Shown here piece after piece: positions 28,578 through 35,709 of a stretch of 35,709 nt of DNA. Numbering within the stretch: the stretch's first letter is position 1; every line of letters begins with the position of its first letter. The notes below the pieces were generated by a model. The model was given only the letters and a program-made list of their open reading frames with translations. It ran no database searches and had not been told where the DNA came from. Source of the stretch: Ruminococcus sp. (GTDB lineage: Bacteria; Bacillota; Clostridia; Oscillospirales; Ruminococcaceae); assembly GCA_015066665.1 (NCBI GenBank), contig SVNX01000022.1:1-35709 (forward strand), in the 5' to 3' direction. A program made the position numbers and the translations under genes.

Positions 28578-31097
28578 TCAGGAGAACAGTTCCCGCTTCA
28601 TCCGGCCAAGGTCAAAGCCGTTGAGGCGGCCGTCTTCACAGAGATCGCCGGCTTCGGCATCGACGATGTCACCGGCCTGCAGCAGCCATTTCTGCAGCAT
28701 CACCGCATCGTTCAGCGTGAAGGCACCGTCCGCATTCACATCGCCGCGTACGGATGCGGGCTGATTGTAATGCATCATTGCCGAGGTCAGAAGAAGCATG
28801 GCGGCATTGCCGTAGATGGTGTTTTCGTTTGTGGTGTATTCGGCATCGCTGTCGATATAGCATTTGCCCACGAATTTCGAGAGATGCGGATTGTTGTGAT
28901 TGTTTGCTCCCTCAGTGAAATAGCCTGCCGGACAGCGGTAAGGCGCAAGCCTTGCGTCCTTGGAATAGATCGCACTGTAGATGTTCTGCACGCAGTTTGT
29001 ACCGTGACCGGAAACATAACTGAAGGAGATGGGGTTATTGCCCAGGAGGTAGTGGAAATGTCTGTCCATCACGGAAAGGGCATCTTCACGGGGCGCAGCT
29101 TCGCCATAGAGGGCTATGTCACCGAGCATGATGGTCATTGCGCTCTGGGCGGTGTATTTGTTCGAACCCCACCAGAAGCCCCAGCTGGGAATGATCAGTC
29201 CCCAATTGTCGTTTTTCATCACGCGTGTGCGCCATGTTTCGTACTGGGCAAAGGTCTCGGCAATGGCAGAATCGGCATTGTCGTTGCCATAGAGATAATT
29301 GTAGAATCCAAGGAACGAGCGGCCACTGTGGCCATAGCCGATGCAGGAATTCTTGAAGCAGTTGTTGATGGCTTCCTCACTGCGGTGCGTCAGCAGATAG
29401 GACTCGTATTCGCTCACATCGTCTCCGGTCAGACGGAGTGCACGATGGAGCGAGCCGGCTGCCCAGTAGAGGCTGCGGTCGAGGTCATCCTGCTTGAATG
29501 TATAGGTACGGTTGGCCGCACCGATGGACATATTCTTGGGGTTGGCCGGATCCGTTGCCCAATCCCATGCCCGCAGTGCCGTGGCAAGGCAGGCTTCGGC
29601 AAAATCGGCATACTCCGGATAATTTCGGTAAACAATGTACGCATGGGCAAGCACTGCCGCCATATCCGAGGTCGCCAGATGGCACCGGAGATCCGTTTCG
29701 GATGCATCGGAAGTGTGGTCGGATGTTTTGTACAGCGTATCCTCAAGATAGATTACGCCGTCACTGTAGTTGGCTGCCGTGTAGAAGGAGCCGTCCTTGC
29801 TTCTGTGCTCGAGCTTGAGCAGCATGTCCAGTTCCCACTTGATTTCCGCCAGAATCGGCGGTGCCGTTGTATAGGCAGGATGCGAAGGATCGGTTTCCGG
29901 AATGCGGATGTCCACATCTGCAAACACATCCGGATACAGTTCGCACGCCAGCAGCAGATCTTCGATGGAAGTGGCACCGGGGGAGGTGTATTTGCCATAG
30001 TCACCGGCATCGTACCAGCCGCCGGATACATCAAAGGTCTCGGCATCCGAATTGTTCCGGTCAGACCAGCGTCTGACAGCCACGTCGTCGGGATGGAGAT
30101 TTTTGCGTGCAAAATCGCCAGCATAGGCCTCCTCCAGATCGATGCCCTGACGCTGGTAGTAGTAATATTTTGCAAGATCACTGAACAGGCTGTCATACAC
30201 ATCATTGCCGATGCGGAAGGTGGCGGAGGTGATGGTATCAAGCGCAAGATTTTCCCTGATGTCACGCGGTGAACGTGCGGCGGCATCCAGCCCCGCATCA
30301 GGAATGCGGATGAAATAACGGCCCGGTGCTGTCACTTCATCAAAGCGGATGTCGTGCATGATTTCGCCGCCGAAGCTCTCTTCCAGCACACCCTCACCGA
30401 GTGTGCCGGTTGTGACGATTTCATTTGTATCGGCGTTCACCAGCTCCCATGTTTTGCCCTTGAGCGAGCCGAATTTTTCAAAATAGGTCACACGGGCAGA
30501 TTTGGGTGCATTGCAGAAATAGCCAACCTGATTGACCTTGAGCAGGGGATACTGCCGCTCATCATCGGGGGAGGTGATGGTGACGTTCCGGAAGGAGAGC
30601 GTACTGCCCGAGGGCACGCCGCCCACCGCCACGAACTGCAAGAAATCGAGTGTGAAATCCGTGTCCGCATTGGCGTCCACCAGCGGTTTGATCGGCAGGG
30701 AATAGCTTGTCCAGGAAGAGCCGGCGCTGATTGACTTGTATTCTTCGAGATCCGTCCAGTAGATGCGTGTCTCCTTGCCGTGCATGCGGGAGACGAGGCC
30801 GAGCTTGAAATTCACATCGCCCGTTCCGTTGTGAATGACCTCAAAGTTGAGTTTGCCGTTTTCGTAGTAATCGTTGATGGTCAGCGATGTCCAGTTGGTG
30901 TTCGGAGTCATGGTGGCACCGCCCCAGCTTTCGGTCGTCCAGTCCTTTCCGTTGTTGTCGATCAGAATCGTCTGCAGCTGCAGCCCCTCGGTTTCCTGCA
31001 CATTCGCTGCGGATACTGCCGCTGCAGGTGCAGTGGAAAGCAGCATAGCCGCACCGAGTGCGGATGCTGTGATTCTTGTGCGGATCGTTGTTTTCAT
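28578..31097 (-). CDS. Cellulosomal GH9 glycoside hydrolase (cellulase)
   Basis: An 839-residue secreted enzyme that would cut beta-1,4-glucan. Signal peptide at about 1-31. Residues 39-178 form a beta-sandwich of carbohydrate-binding type (LIDNNGKDWTTESWGGATMT) whose family I cannot name. An Ig-like GH9 N-terminal domain follows (185-268, LKVNQVGYFCNAPKSARV). The GH9 catalytic domain is at about 290-778, with Asp363 and Asp366 (WYDAGDYGKY) and catalytic acid Glu758 (TTNENTIYGN). A dockerin ends the chain (783-838, GDVNADGAFTLNDAVMLQKW and GDLCEDGRLNGFDLGRMKRE), close to that of GH98. GCGAGGTG is a weak ribosome site upstream. It faces away from the adjacent GH9-GH16 gene. Endo- or exo-action is not decidable here. 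Confidence 0.93.
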   Translation of the reverse strand: MKTTIRTRITASALGAAMLLSTAPAAAVSAANVQETEGLQLQTILIDNNGKDWTTESWGGATMTPNTNWTSLTINDYYENGKLNFEVIHNGTGDVNFKLGLVSRMHGKETRIYWTDLEEYKSISAGSSWTSYSLPIKPLVDANADTDFTLDFLQFVAVGGVPSGSTLSFRNVTITSPDDERQYPLLKVNQVGYFCNAPKSARVTYFEKFGSLKGKTWELVNADTNEIVTTGTLGEGVLEESFGGEIMHDIRFDEVTAPGRYFIRIPDAGLDAAARSPRDIRENLALDTITSATFRIGNDVYDSLFSDLAKYYYYQRQGIDLEEAYAGDFARKNLHPDDVAVRRWSDRNNSDAETFDVSGGWYDAGDYGKYTSPGATSIEDLLLACELYPDVFADVDIRIPETDPSHPAYTTAPPILAEIKWELDMLLKLEHRSKDGSFYTAANYSDGVIYLEDTLYKTSDHTSDASETDLRCHLATSDMAAVLAHAYIVYRNYPEYADFAEACLATALRAWDWATDPANPKNMSIGAANRTYTFKQDDLDRSLYWAAGSLHRALRLTGDDVSEYESYLLTHRSEEAINNCFKNSCIGYGHSGRSFLGFYNYLYGNDNADSAIAETFAQYETWRTRVMKNDNWGLIIPSWGFWWGSNKYTAQSAMTIMLGDIALYGEAAPREDALSVMDRHFHYLLGNNPISFSYVSGHGTNCVQNIYSAIYSKDARLAPYRCPAGYFTEGANNHNNPHLSKFVGKCYIDSDAEYTTNENTIYGNAAMLLLTSAMMHYNQPASVRGDVNADGAFTLNDAVMLQKWLLQAGDIVDAEAGDLCEDGRLNGFDLGRMKRELFS

Positions 31098-31144
31098 ATC
31101 TTACACCTCGCAAATCGGTTGGAATTGTATCATTTATGTACCAT

Positions 31145-31153
31145 ATTATAGCA
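31145..31153 (-). promoter_or_regulatory. Extended -10 promoter of the GH9 gene
   Basis: On the minus strand TGCTATAAT is an extended -10 with no clear -35, giving a short leader to the ATG at 31097. Confidence 0.6.
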
Positions 31154-31207
31154 TATCAAACAGTGCAATTCATTGTATTATTGTGAACTTTTGTGGTATA
31201 TGACAAC

Positions 31208-31235
31208 AAAAAGCCCCGCTCACAGGGAGCGGGGC
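31208..31235 (-). terminator. Terminator after rubrerythrin
   Basis: On the minus strand, nine-bp stem GCCCCGCTC / GAGCGGGGC followed by TTTTT. Confidence 0.93.
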
Positions 31236-31244
31236 AGGGGATCA

Positions 31245-31901
31245 TCAATAATTTTCGGCATGGAGCTCAAAATAGCTCTGGGGATGAGCGCAGGTCGGAC
31301 AGACATCGGGTGCCTTTGTGCCGACTACGATATGACCGCAGTTGCGGCATTCCCATACCTTGACTTCGCTCTTCTCGAAGACCTGTGCTGTTTCTACGTT
31401 CTTCAGCAGCGCACGGTAGCGCTCCTCGTGATGCTTCTCAATGGCAGCCACCAGACGGAACTTCTCAGCCAGCTCGTGGAAACCCTCCTCGTCAGCGGTC
31501 TTGGCGAATTCATCGTACATATCCGTCCACTCGTAGTTCTCACCGTCTGCGGCAGCTTCAAGGTTCTCGGCAGTGGAGCCGATGCCGTTGAGTTCCTTGA
31601 ACCACATCTTGGCGTGCTCCTTCTCATTGTCCGCAGTCTTGAGGAAGAGTGCAGCAATCTGCTCAAAGCCTTCCTTCTTGGCCTTGGAAGCAAAGTAGGT
31701 GTACTTGTTTCTTGCCTGGGATTCACCGGCAAAAGCAGCTTCCAGATTCTTTTCGGTCTGGGTGCCGGCATACTTGTTCTTAGGAGCTTCCTCGATCAGC
31801 TCGAGCTTATCACCGGTTGCCTTGCAGCGGGGGCAGATGGCCTCTTCGCCGGCGGGCACCTCAAAAACTTCTCCGCAGAGCAGGCATTTATACTTTTTCA
31901 T
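31245..31901 (-). CDS. Rubrerythrin with rubredoxin-like ends
   Basis: A 218-residue peroxide-reducing iron protein that would protect an anaerobe from oxidative stress. The N-terminal rubredoxin-like knot has Cys6, Cys9, Cys23 and Cys26 (CLLCG, CPRC). The middle four-helix di-iron domain has Glu60 in [19 protein letters not shown] and the EKEHAKMWF segment at 93-101. The C-terminal rubredoxin domain has Cys185, Cys188, Cys201 and Cys204 ([18 protein letters not shown]). Having iron-sulfur-type Cys4 sites at both ends is less common than one. Start at 31901 is chosen because the upstream 11 codons lack an RBS, while AAAGGA lies about 13 bases before this ATG. A terminator follows. Confidence 0.95.
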   Translation of the reverse strand: MKKYKCLLCGEVFEVPAGEEAICPRCKATGDKLELIEEAPKNKYAGTQTEKNLEAAFAGESQARNKYTYFASKAKKEGFEQIAALFLKTADNEKEHAKMWFKELNGIGSTAENLEAAADGENYEWTDMYDEFAKTADEEGFHELAEKFRLVAAIEKHHEERYRALLKNVETAQVFEKSEVKVWECRNCGHIVVGTKAPDVCPTCAHPQSYFELHAENY

Positions 31902-32005
31902 GGTTGTGTACCGTCCTTTCTGATTCGGCTGCATACCAATGCAGCATGAATTGGATCCCTCTGTCCCTGTGCGACTTGTACAGTGCAGCAGGACTCCTGT
32001 GATAT

Positions 32006-32034
32006 ATTATACCACATAATCACGAAAATGTAAA
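32006..32034 (-). promoter_or_regulatory. Promoter of the rubrerythrin gene with palindrome
   Basis: Minus strand: TTTACA, 17 bases, TATAAT (plus coordinates 32029-32034 and 32006-32011). A palindrome ATTAT-ACCAC-ATAAT (32006-32020) overlaps the -10 and resembles a PerR/Fur-family site only loosely. Downstream a hairpin GCTGCAT / ATGCAGC (31928-31945) lies in the leader. The remaining space to 32245 shows only the divergent GH9-GH16 promoter. Confidence 0.7.
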
Positions 32035-32172
32035 GGGGGTTCTGAAATTTTCTGACGCCCTGTCTTTGTCACGCCTCCAAACAACAGTGAATTTTTTTGT
32101 GAAAAATCACTAACATGTCAAGAAATTACCATTTATGTCAATGGGTTTGTATCTTTTAATAAATTTTGAGGG

Positions 32173-32210
32173 TATAATGAATATATCATGGTCGGAATGC
32201 GCTGCCGACC
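32173..32210 (+). promoter_or_regulatory. -10 box and start-site hairpin of the GH9-GH16 gene
   Basis: TATAAT (32173-32178) has no good -35. GGTCGG (32190-32195) and CCGACC (32205-32210) form a hairpin in the first bases of the leader, in the same place as the GH98 hairpin. Confidence 0.5.
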
Positions 32211-32245
32211 AGAAACGAAAATATAAAAACTGAGAGGGAAAAAAG

Positions 32246-35200
32246 ATGAAAAAGAGAAGTATCCGGAGAATTGTGGCCGGACTTGCTGCGTGTGTGATGA
32301 TGGCGGCTGCACTGCCCATGACACAGTACACAGCATCTGCTGCCAATCTCATCAGCAACTCCACTTTTGACAGCGGCTCCACCGACTGGGGCATGTACAA
32401 GGAAAGCGGCGGTGCCGCAACACTCGGCACGGACGGCGGCCGTCTGGCACTGAATATTACCAGCACCGGCAAGCTGACCTATGCTGTACAGATGTATTAC
32501 GATATCATTCCGCTGTACCAGAACGGCGTATATCGTCTGAAGTATGATATTTCCTGTTCCACCAACCGTTTTGTAGAGGGCATGATCCAGCAGAACGGCG
32601 GCACTTATCAGGCCTACACATGGAAGGGCCTGGACATCGGCCCCACCCCGCAGACTGTAAACTATGAGTTTACCATGGAAGCGGAGAGCGACATCATGGC
32701 AAAGCTCGTTTTCAACTGCGGCCTGCAGGAAAAGGACGGCGGTTCTCTCGGTGCCCACACCATCTATCTCGATAACGTATCCCTCGAGCTGGTGGATGAT
32801 TCCCGTGTGGACTACGGTTCCACCCGCCCCTATGAGGCACCCATCCTGACCGATCAGGTTGGTTACCGCACAAATGCAAAGAAGACCGCTGTTGTGCGCA
32901 ATGCAAACGGCGTTTCCAAGTTCGATGTTGTCAATGCAGCAAGCGGCCAGGTTGTCTATTCCGGTACGCTCTCCGGCAGCGTGAACAACTCCATGGCAGG
33001 GGAGAGCAATCAGATTGCTGATTTCTCCAGCGTGACCACACCCGGCACCTACTACATCTCCTGCTCCGGTCTCGATAAGTCCTATCCCTTCGAGATCTCC
33101 GATTCTGTTTATGACGATATGCTCGACGCATCCGTGAAGATGCTCTATCTCCAGAGATGCGGCTGTGCAGTAGAGGGCGGCAAGTTCAGCCATCCCGCAT
33201 GCCATACCTCCATGGCAACCATCTACGGTACAAATCAGCAGATCGATGTAAGCGGCGGCTGGCATGATGCCGGTGACTATGGCCGTTACGTCGTACCTGC
33301 AGCCAAGGCTGTGGCCGATCTGCTCTATGCATATCTTGAAAATCCTGCCCTGTACGGCGATAACCTCGGCATTCCCGAGAGCGGCAACGGTAAGGCTGAC
33401 ATCCTCGATGAAGTTAAGTACGAGCTCGACTGGATGTTCAAGATGCAGGCTTCCAACGGCGGTGTCTACCACAAGGTAACCTGCGAGAACTTCCCCGGCT
33501 ATGTAATGCCGCAGAACGAGACCGCACCGCTGATCGTCACACCCATCTCCACCACCTCCACTGCTGACTTTGCCGCTTCCATGGCACTGGCTGCTGAGGT
33601 GTACAAGGACTACGATTCTTCTTATGCAGCAAAGTGCCTGTCCGCTGCGGAAAAGGCATGGAGCTACCTCGAGCAGAATCCGAACTTCATTTTCCAGAAT
33701 CCCTCCGGTATTGTGACCGGTGAATACGGCGACAAGACCGATGCCGATGAGCGTTACTGGGCAGCTGCTCAGCTCTACCGCACAACCGGCAATACAAAGT
33801 ATCTGAATGCTCTCAACGGCACACGCGATGGTCTTGACTGGGCAACCGTCGGCGACTACGGCAACATTGCCCTCGTGACAATGCCGAACATTGACAAGAG
33901 CAGCTCTGCATACCAGAATGCAAAGAGCGCCATCATCAAGCAGGCCGATACATTCGTTTCCCGCTCCGAAGGCTCTCCCTATGGCGTTGCCCTCAACGAA
34001 TTCAACTGGGGCAGCAACATGACCGTGGCCAATGCCGGCATCATCCTGAGCCTTGCTGATAAGCTCGCTGACAGCGACCGCTATGCAAAGGCTGCAGAAG
34101 CACAGCTGCACTATCTGCTCGGCCACAACCCGCTGGGTACCTGCTTCATGACAGGTTATGGTACAGTTGCACCGGTGGCACCGCATCATCGTCCTTCCAT
34201 GGCAGCCAATGCCTGCATGCCCGGCATGCTGGTCGGCGGTGTCAACTCCAATCTGGAGGACAGCGCTGCCAAGGCTTACCTCAACGGTGTCGCACCTGCC
34301 AAGTGCTATGTGGACAATTCCGAGAGCTATTCCACAAACGAGATTACAATCTACTGGAATTCTCCGCTGACCTATCTCGTGACTCTGACCGGCGACAGCC
34401 CCGAGGTTGAGCAGCCGACAACAGAGCCCACAACCGAGCCTACAACCCAGCCGACCACACAGCCCACAAGCCAGCCGATCACAGATCCGGTTGAGCCTAC
34501 CACACAGCCCACACAGCCTTCTGATGGCAACACACTCTATGGTGATGCCAACTGTGATGGTAATGTCAGCATTGTCGATGTCATCTTCCTCAACAAGGCA
34601 CTGCTTGGTACTTCAAACGTAACAGCACAGGGCCGCATCAATTCCGACGTAGATCTGAACAACAACCTTGAGGCCGGCGACTCTCTGCTGATCCTCAAGT
34701 CCCTGGTTGAACTGGTTGACCTCCCCGTAGGTACACCCACCACACAGCCTACAACGCAGCCCACAACACAGCCGACTACACAGCCCACAACACAGCAGCA
34801 GCAGACACAGAACGGCATTCCGGTATACGGCACACCCATGAACGCCAATGCGACCATGGTATCCGATTTCCGTCAGGGTGCCAACTCCTACTTCTTTGCT
34901 TCTGACGGCTGGACAAACGGCAGCTGCTTCAACTGCGGCTGGTATGCACGCAACACTTCCTTTGACGGCGGCGTGCTGAATCTGACCATCGATAAGGACT
35001 GGTCCGGTCAGTACAGCTATTCCGGTGCGGAATACAGAACCGCAGATCACTACAGCTACGGTTACTATGAGACCTCCATGCAGGCCATCAAGAATCCCGG
35101 CGTAGTCTCCTCCTTCTTCACCTACACCGGTCCTTCCGAGAACAATCCCTGGGATGAGATCGATATCGAGATCCTGGGCAAGGACACCACAAAGGTGCAG

Positions 35201-35488
35201 CTGAACTACTACACCAACGGTGTCGGCAATCACGAGTATTTCTATGATCTCGGATTTGACGCTTCCGAAGGCTTCCACACCTATGGCTTTGACTGGCAGC
35301 CCGACCACATCACCTGGTATGTTGACGGCAAGGCTGTTTACACAGCATACGACAACATTCCCAAGACCGCCGGCCGTATCATGATGAACACATGGCCCGG
35401 CACCGGCGTGGATGAGTGGCTCGCACCGTATGACGGCAAGACTCCTCTGACTGCACGTTATCAGTGGGTTACCTACAAGGCTAACTAA
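32246..35488 (+). CDS. GH9-dockerin-GH16 bifunctional cellulase/beta-glucanase
   Basis: A 1080-residue secreted enzyme. Signal peptide at about 1-33; CBM4-like module 34-185 ([20 protein letters not shown]); Ig-like domain 197-282; GH9 domain about 288-715 with Asp341 and Asp344 (HDAGDY) and acid Glu699 ([10 protein letters not shown]). A Thr/Pro/Glu/Gln linker (720-760) leads to the dockerin 764-828 ([20 protein letters not shown], then [20 protein letters not shown]). A second Thr/Gln/Pro linker (830-853) leads to a GH16 domain 855-1080 with the DEIDIE motif, nucleophile Glu971 and acid/base Glu975. GH9 would cut cellulose and GH16 mixed-linkage beta-glucan (lichenan type). RBS GAGAGGG. A mid-chain dockerin leaves both enzymes free. 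Its dockerin is close to that of PL11. Confidence 0.93.
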   Translation: MKKRSIRRIVAGLAACVMMAAALPMTQYTASAANLISNSTFDSGSTDWGMYKESGGAATLGTDGGRLALNITSTGKLTYAVQMYYDIIPLYQNGVYRLKYDISCSTNRFVEGMIQQNGGTYQAYTWKGLDIGPTPQTVNYEFTMEAESDIMAKLVFNCGLQEKDGGSLGAHTIYLDNVSLELVDDSRVDYGSTRPYEAPILTDQVGYRTNAKKTAVVRNANGVSKFDVVNAASGQVVYSGTLSGSVNNSMAGESNQIADFSSVTTPGTYYISCSGLDKSYPFEISDSVYDDMLDASVKMLYLQRCGCAVEGGKFSHPACHTSMATIYGTNQQIDVSGGWHDAGDYGRYVVPAAKAVADLLYAYLENPALYGDNLGIPESGNGKADILDEVKYELDWMFKMQASNGGVYHKVTCENFPGYVMPQNETAPLIVTPISTTSTADFAASMALAAEVYKDYDSSYAAKCLSAAEKAWSYLEQNPNFIFQNPSGIVTGEYGDKTDADERYWAAAQLYRTTGNTKYLNALNGTRDGLDWATVGDYGNIALVTMPNIDKSSSAYQNAKSAIIKQADTFVSRSEGSPYGVALNEFNWGSNMTVANAGIILSLADKLADSDRYAKAAEAQLHYLLGHNPLGTCFMTGYGTVAPVAPHHRPSMAANACMPGMLVGGVNSNLEDSAAKAYLNGVAPAKCYVDNSESYSTNEITIYWNSPLTYLVTLTGDSPEVEQPTTEPTTEPTTQPTTQPTSQPITDPVEPTTQPTQPSDGNTLYGDANCDGNVSIVDVIFLNKALLGTSNVTAQGRINSDVDLNNNLEAGDSLLILKSLVELVDLPVGTPTTQPTTQPTTQPTTQPTTQQQQTQNGIPVYGTPMNANATMVSDFRQGANSYFFASDGWTNGSCFNCGWYARNTSFDGGVLNLTIDKDWSGQYSYSGAEYRTADHYSYGYYETSMQAIKNPGVVSSFFTYTGPSENNPWDEIDIEILGKDTTKVQLNYYTNGVGNHEYFYDLGFDASEGFHTYGFDWQPDHITWYVDGKAVYTAYDNIPKTAGRIMMNTWPGTGVDEWLAPYDGKTPLTARYQWVTYKAN

Positions 35489-35522
35489 TTAAGCAATCAT
35501 CCTTACCTTTCCATATTCCCGT

Positions 35523-35558
35523 CCCCCTCTCTCAAAAGGAGAGGGGGAACATGTTTTT
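35523..35558 (+). terminator. Terminator after the GH9-GH16 gene
   Basis: Nine-bp stem CCCCCTCTC / GAGAGGGGG (35523-35531 and 35539-35547), loop TCAAAAG, and a TTTTT stretch after a short gap. Confidence 0.8.
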
Positions 35559-35607
35559 GTACGAAAAACCCGCCGGCTTCTTTGAACCGACCCAGTAAAA
35601 ACGTACA

Positions 35608-35651
35608 GTGACAAAAAAGACCTCCTATGGTATAATAGAACCATAGGAGGT
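35608..35651 (+). promoter_or_regulatory. Transposase promoter inside an inverted repeat
   Basis: Promoter GTGACA (35608-35613), 17 bases, TATAAT (35631-35636). Arms ACCTCCTATGG (35620-35630) and CCATAGGAGGT (35641-35651) are perfect; the right arm holds the ribosome-binding site AGGAGG. Own transcripts start near 35643 and lack the left arm, so only read-through transcripts would fold and hide the site. Confidence 0.8.
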
Positions 35652-35660
35652 TTAGTTATT

Positions 35661-35709
35661 ATGGCAAGGAGTTACAGACACATACAGCAGTATGAAAAAG
35701 AAATGCTTG
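35661..35709 (+). CDS. Transposase start (IS3-type, partial)
   Basis: Sixteen codons, MARSYRHIQQYEKEML, run off the window end. The opening resembles OrfA of IS3-type insertion sequences, which usually begins with a helix-turn-helix of this kind. AGGAGG lies 12 bases upstream. Family assignment from so few residues is tentative. Confidence 0.5.
   Translation, partial: MARSYRHIQQYEKEML

Larger units (their letters stand above)
35584..35709 (+). mobile_element. Probable left end of an IS3-type insertion sequence
   Basis: The tract from TGAACCGACCC (about 35584) to the window edge looks like the outer end of an insertion sequence followed by its transposase start. Only the left side is in the window, so the terminal repeat and target duplication cannot be checked. 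Confidence 0.4.

Noticed and set aside
28770-30272. 500-codon plus-strand frame inside the minus-strand GH9 gene
   Set aside because: It is opposite a GH9 catalytic domain with intact active-site residues.
32186-34189. 667-codon antisense frame opposite the GH9-GH16 gene
   Set aside because: It is a composition shadow of a clear GH9 gene, with no RBS or domain; the same holds for the 649-codon frame opposite PL11 (21057-23006).
1-35709. tRNA, rRNA genes, CRISPR arrays, prophage genes
   Set aside because: Nothing with these features was seen on reading the window, though a covariance search for tRNAs was not possible.

Overview
This looks like a chromosomal segment from a cellulosome-producing Ruminococcus or close relative (Oscillospiraceae, Bacillota), an anaerobic plant-fibre degrader of gut or rumen. 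The evidence is five large secreted enzymes with type-I dockerin modules, Thr/Pro linkers, sigma-A-like promoters, AGGAGG ribosome-binding sites and a rubrerythrin. The dockerin style recalls R. flavefaciens and R. champanellensis, but the species cannot be fixed from the sequence alone.

Layout. 1-130: one copy of a G-rich repeat followed by a terminator hairpin. 161-3200 (minus): an operon of a solute-binding lipoprotein and a membrane-spanning LuxR-type regulator. 3239-5496 (plus): a promoter, a structured leader, a DUF6935-like protein and a lipoprotein. 5653-8744: a dockerin-bearing GH98 enzyme. 8837-13491: an autoregulated GntR/ABC-transporter operon ending in a membrane-anchored serine hydrolase. 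13506-13735: the second copy of the G-rich repeat, lying between two identical terminator hairpins. 13739-17016: a LytTR response regulator, a GHKL sensor kinase and a CPBP membrane protease. 17126-20596: two GNAT acetyltransferases, a DUF3795 protein, a GyrI-like protein, a short pyrophosphatase-like protein and a class D-like sortase.

20746-26771: a pectin cluster with a PL11 rhamnogalacturonan lyase and a double CE12 acetylesterase built around a central dockerin. 26877-28527: a WYL regulator overlapping a cyclase-family hydrolase. 28578-31097 (minus): a GH9 cellulase. 31245-31901 (minus): rubrerythrin. 32173-35488: a fused GH9-dockerin-GH16 cellulase/beta-glucanase. The window ends in the first codons of a probable IS3-type transposase.

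How it fits together. The five dockerin enzymes would be exported and docked on cell-surface scaffoldins. Together they could cut cellulose and mixed-linkage glucan (GH9, GH16), the rhamnogalacturonan-I backbone of pectin (PL11) after deacetylation (CE12), and an unresolved GH98 substrate. The sortase could attach surface proteins, although no substrate for it is encoded here. The solute-binding lipoprotein has no permease beside it and is paired with a membrane-spanning regulator, so it may sense rather than import an extracellular ligand. The dockerins fall into three visibly different sequence types, which suggests more than one docking specificity within one locus.
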